Source of the DNA: Microcaldota archaeon
GTDB lineage: Archaea; Micrarchaeota; Micrarchaeia; Anstonellales; Anstonellaceae
Direction: 5' to 3'
Assembly (NCBI GenBank): GCA_026396335.1
Contig: JAPLWZ010000048.1
Span: 1 to 5,008 of the forward strand
Length of the DNA: 5,008 nucleotides
Shown: positions 4,616 to 5,008 of the stretch, piece by piece
Position numbering within the stretch: the first letter of the stretch is position 1
How the letters are laid out: each line of letters starts with the position of its first letter
Notes under the pieces: model-generated
What the model saw: only the letters and a program-made list of their open reading frames with translations
What the model was told of the DNA's origin: nothing
Databases searched by the model: none
Position numbers and translations under genes: made by a program

Positions 4616-5008
4616 ATGAAAGTTGTTCCTATTTCGGATAAAATAATAGTTGTCCCCGTGAAGGCTGATCCTAGGGAAGCGTTTTTCTGCAAATGCTGGA
4701 CGAATCACAAACCTCCTGGCAGCGTGGGCGAGCACAGGTGGAATGGCTGGAGCCCGTGGACCGTGCTTTCTCACGCAGGGCTGATGGACAATGGGCTGGT
4801 GAACAATTCCGGCAACCCTTCAGTCACTTACAGCGCCAAATTTGACGAGCTTGCGGAATATTTCCAGAATCCTACAAAGTTCGGAAGATACCAGATTTAT
4901 TCCCGGCTTGGCAACCCGGCATGTTTTGACCTTGAATCTGCGCTTGCAGGCGCGCACGGCAGCGGCGACGCATTGGCTCGCCGATCGCGGCTCGCGCCTG
5001 CACGGCGT
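4616..5008 (+). CDS. PLP-dependent Cys/Met-metabolism (trans-sulfuration family) enzyme, N-terminal part with unusual extension
   Basis: The frame stays open to the right edge: 131 codons, 3' end missing. Residues 53-121 match the start of cystathionine gamma-synthase / gamma-lyase / methionine gamma-lyase family enzymes: HAG (53-55), NPSVTYSAKFDELAEYF (67-83), then IYSRLGNPACFDLESALAGAHG (94-115). The YSRxGNP motif supplies Y95 and R97, which in this family reach the PLP phosphate of the neighbouring subunit. The PLP lysine would lie beyond the window. The family handles C-S bonds in Cys, Met, homocysteine or cystathionine; the exact reaction cannot be told. Unusually, about 50 residues precede the HAG motif, including FFCKCW (C25, C27) and a Trp-rich stretch (RWNGWSPW, 41-48); most relatives start only a few residues before HAG. 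After DALA (118-121) the expected Ser/Gly-rich SASG-like turn is replaced by an Arg-rich sequence (ARRSRLAPARR), possibly an end-of-sequence artefact. Confidence 0.72.
   Translation, partial: MKVVPISDKIIVVPVKADPREAFFCKCWTNHKPPGSVGEHRWNGWSPWTVLSHAGLMDNGLVNNSGNPSVTYSAKFDELAEYFQNPTKFGRYQIYSRLGNPACFDLESALAGAHGSGDALARRSRLAPARR

Noticed and set aside
4219..4692. Minus-strand open frame of 157 codons across the 3' end of pyrF and the next promoter
   Set aside because: It runs antisense through conserved pyrF motifs and a promoter region; translation is Arg/Pro/Ser-rich with no domain.

Overview
The window reads as a stretch of an archaeal chromosome, most likely from an uncultured lineage with a compact genome (a DPANN-like group is an inference; no 16S or ribosomal marker is present). 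The archaeal signs are: a single-polypeptide TadC/FlaJ-type membrane platform with two T2SSF modules next to a secretion ATPase; a free-standing small TRAM-domain protein with an RGG-like N-terminus; TATA boxes about 25-30 nt before inferred transcript starts; G-rich Shine-Dalgarno sites of the GGTG / GGATGTGAT type; a probable leaderless gene; and an oligo-T terminator without a hairpin. Coding density is high. No tRNA, rRNA, CRISPR array or transposase was seen.

Layout. (1) Positions 1-1985: the 3' end of a type IV pilus/archaellum-type secretion ATPase, then, with a stop-start overlap (TGATG), the TadC/FlaJ-like inner-membrane platform protein. (2) 1986-2156: an intergenic region with a TATA box and a leader of about 110 nt carrying small inverted repeats and a direct repeat. 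(3) 2157-2463: a TRAM-domain RNA-binding protein ending in an oligo-T terminator. (4) 2479-2949, minus strand: a secreted protein with four repeats of a four-cysteine module and an amphipathic aromatic tail. (5) 2950-3012: a short divergent promoter region. (6) 3013-4532: a two-gene pyrimidine operon, pyrE-pyrF, performing the last two steps of UMP synthesis. PyrE is strikingly of the bacterial (E. coli-like) type, and PyrF is of the longer group-2 type with a substitution at the usual phosphate-binding arginine. (7) 4533-5008: a new promoter and the first 131 codons of a PLP-dependent Cys/Met-metabolism (trans-sulfuration family) enzyme with an unusual N-terminal extension; the window cuts it off.

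The functional units are a type IV filament machine (ATPase plus platform), de novo pyrimidine synthesis (orotate to OMP to UMP), and sulfur amino-acid metabolism, with an RNA chaperone-like protein and a cell-surface cysteine-rich protein between them. No clear new multi-gene system is visible. The most interesting items are the cysteine-rich secreted protein, the bacterial-looking pyrE with an altered group-2 pyrF, the structured-looking leader of the TRAM gene, and the extended PLP enzyme at the right edge.
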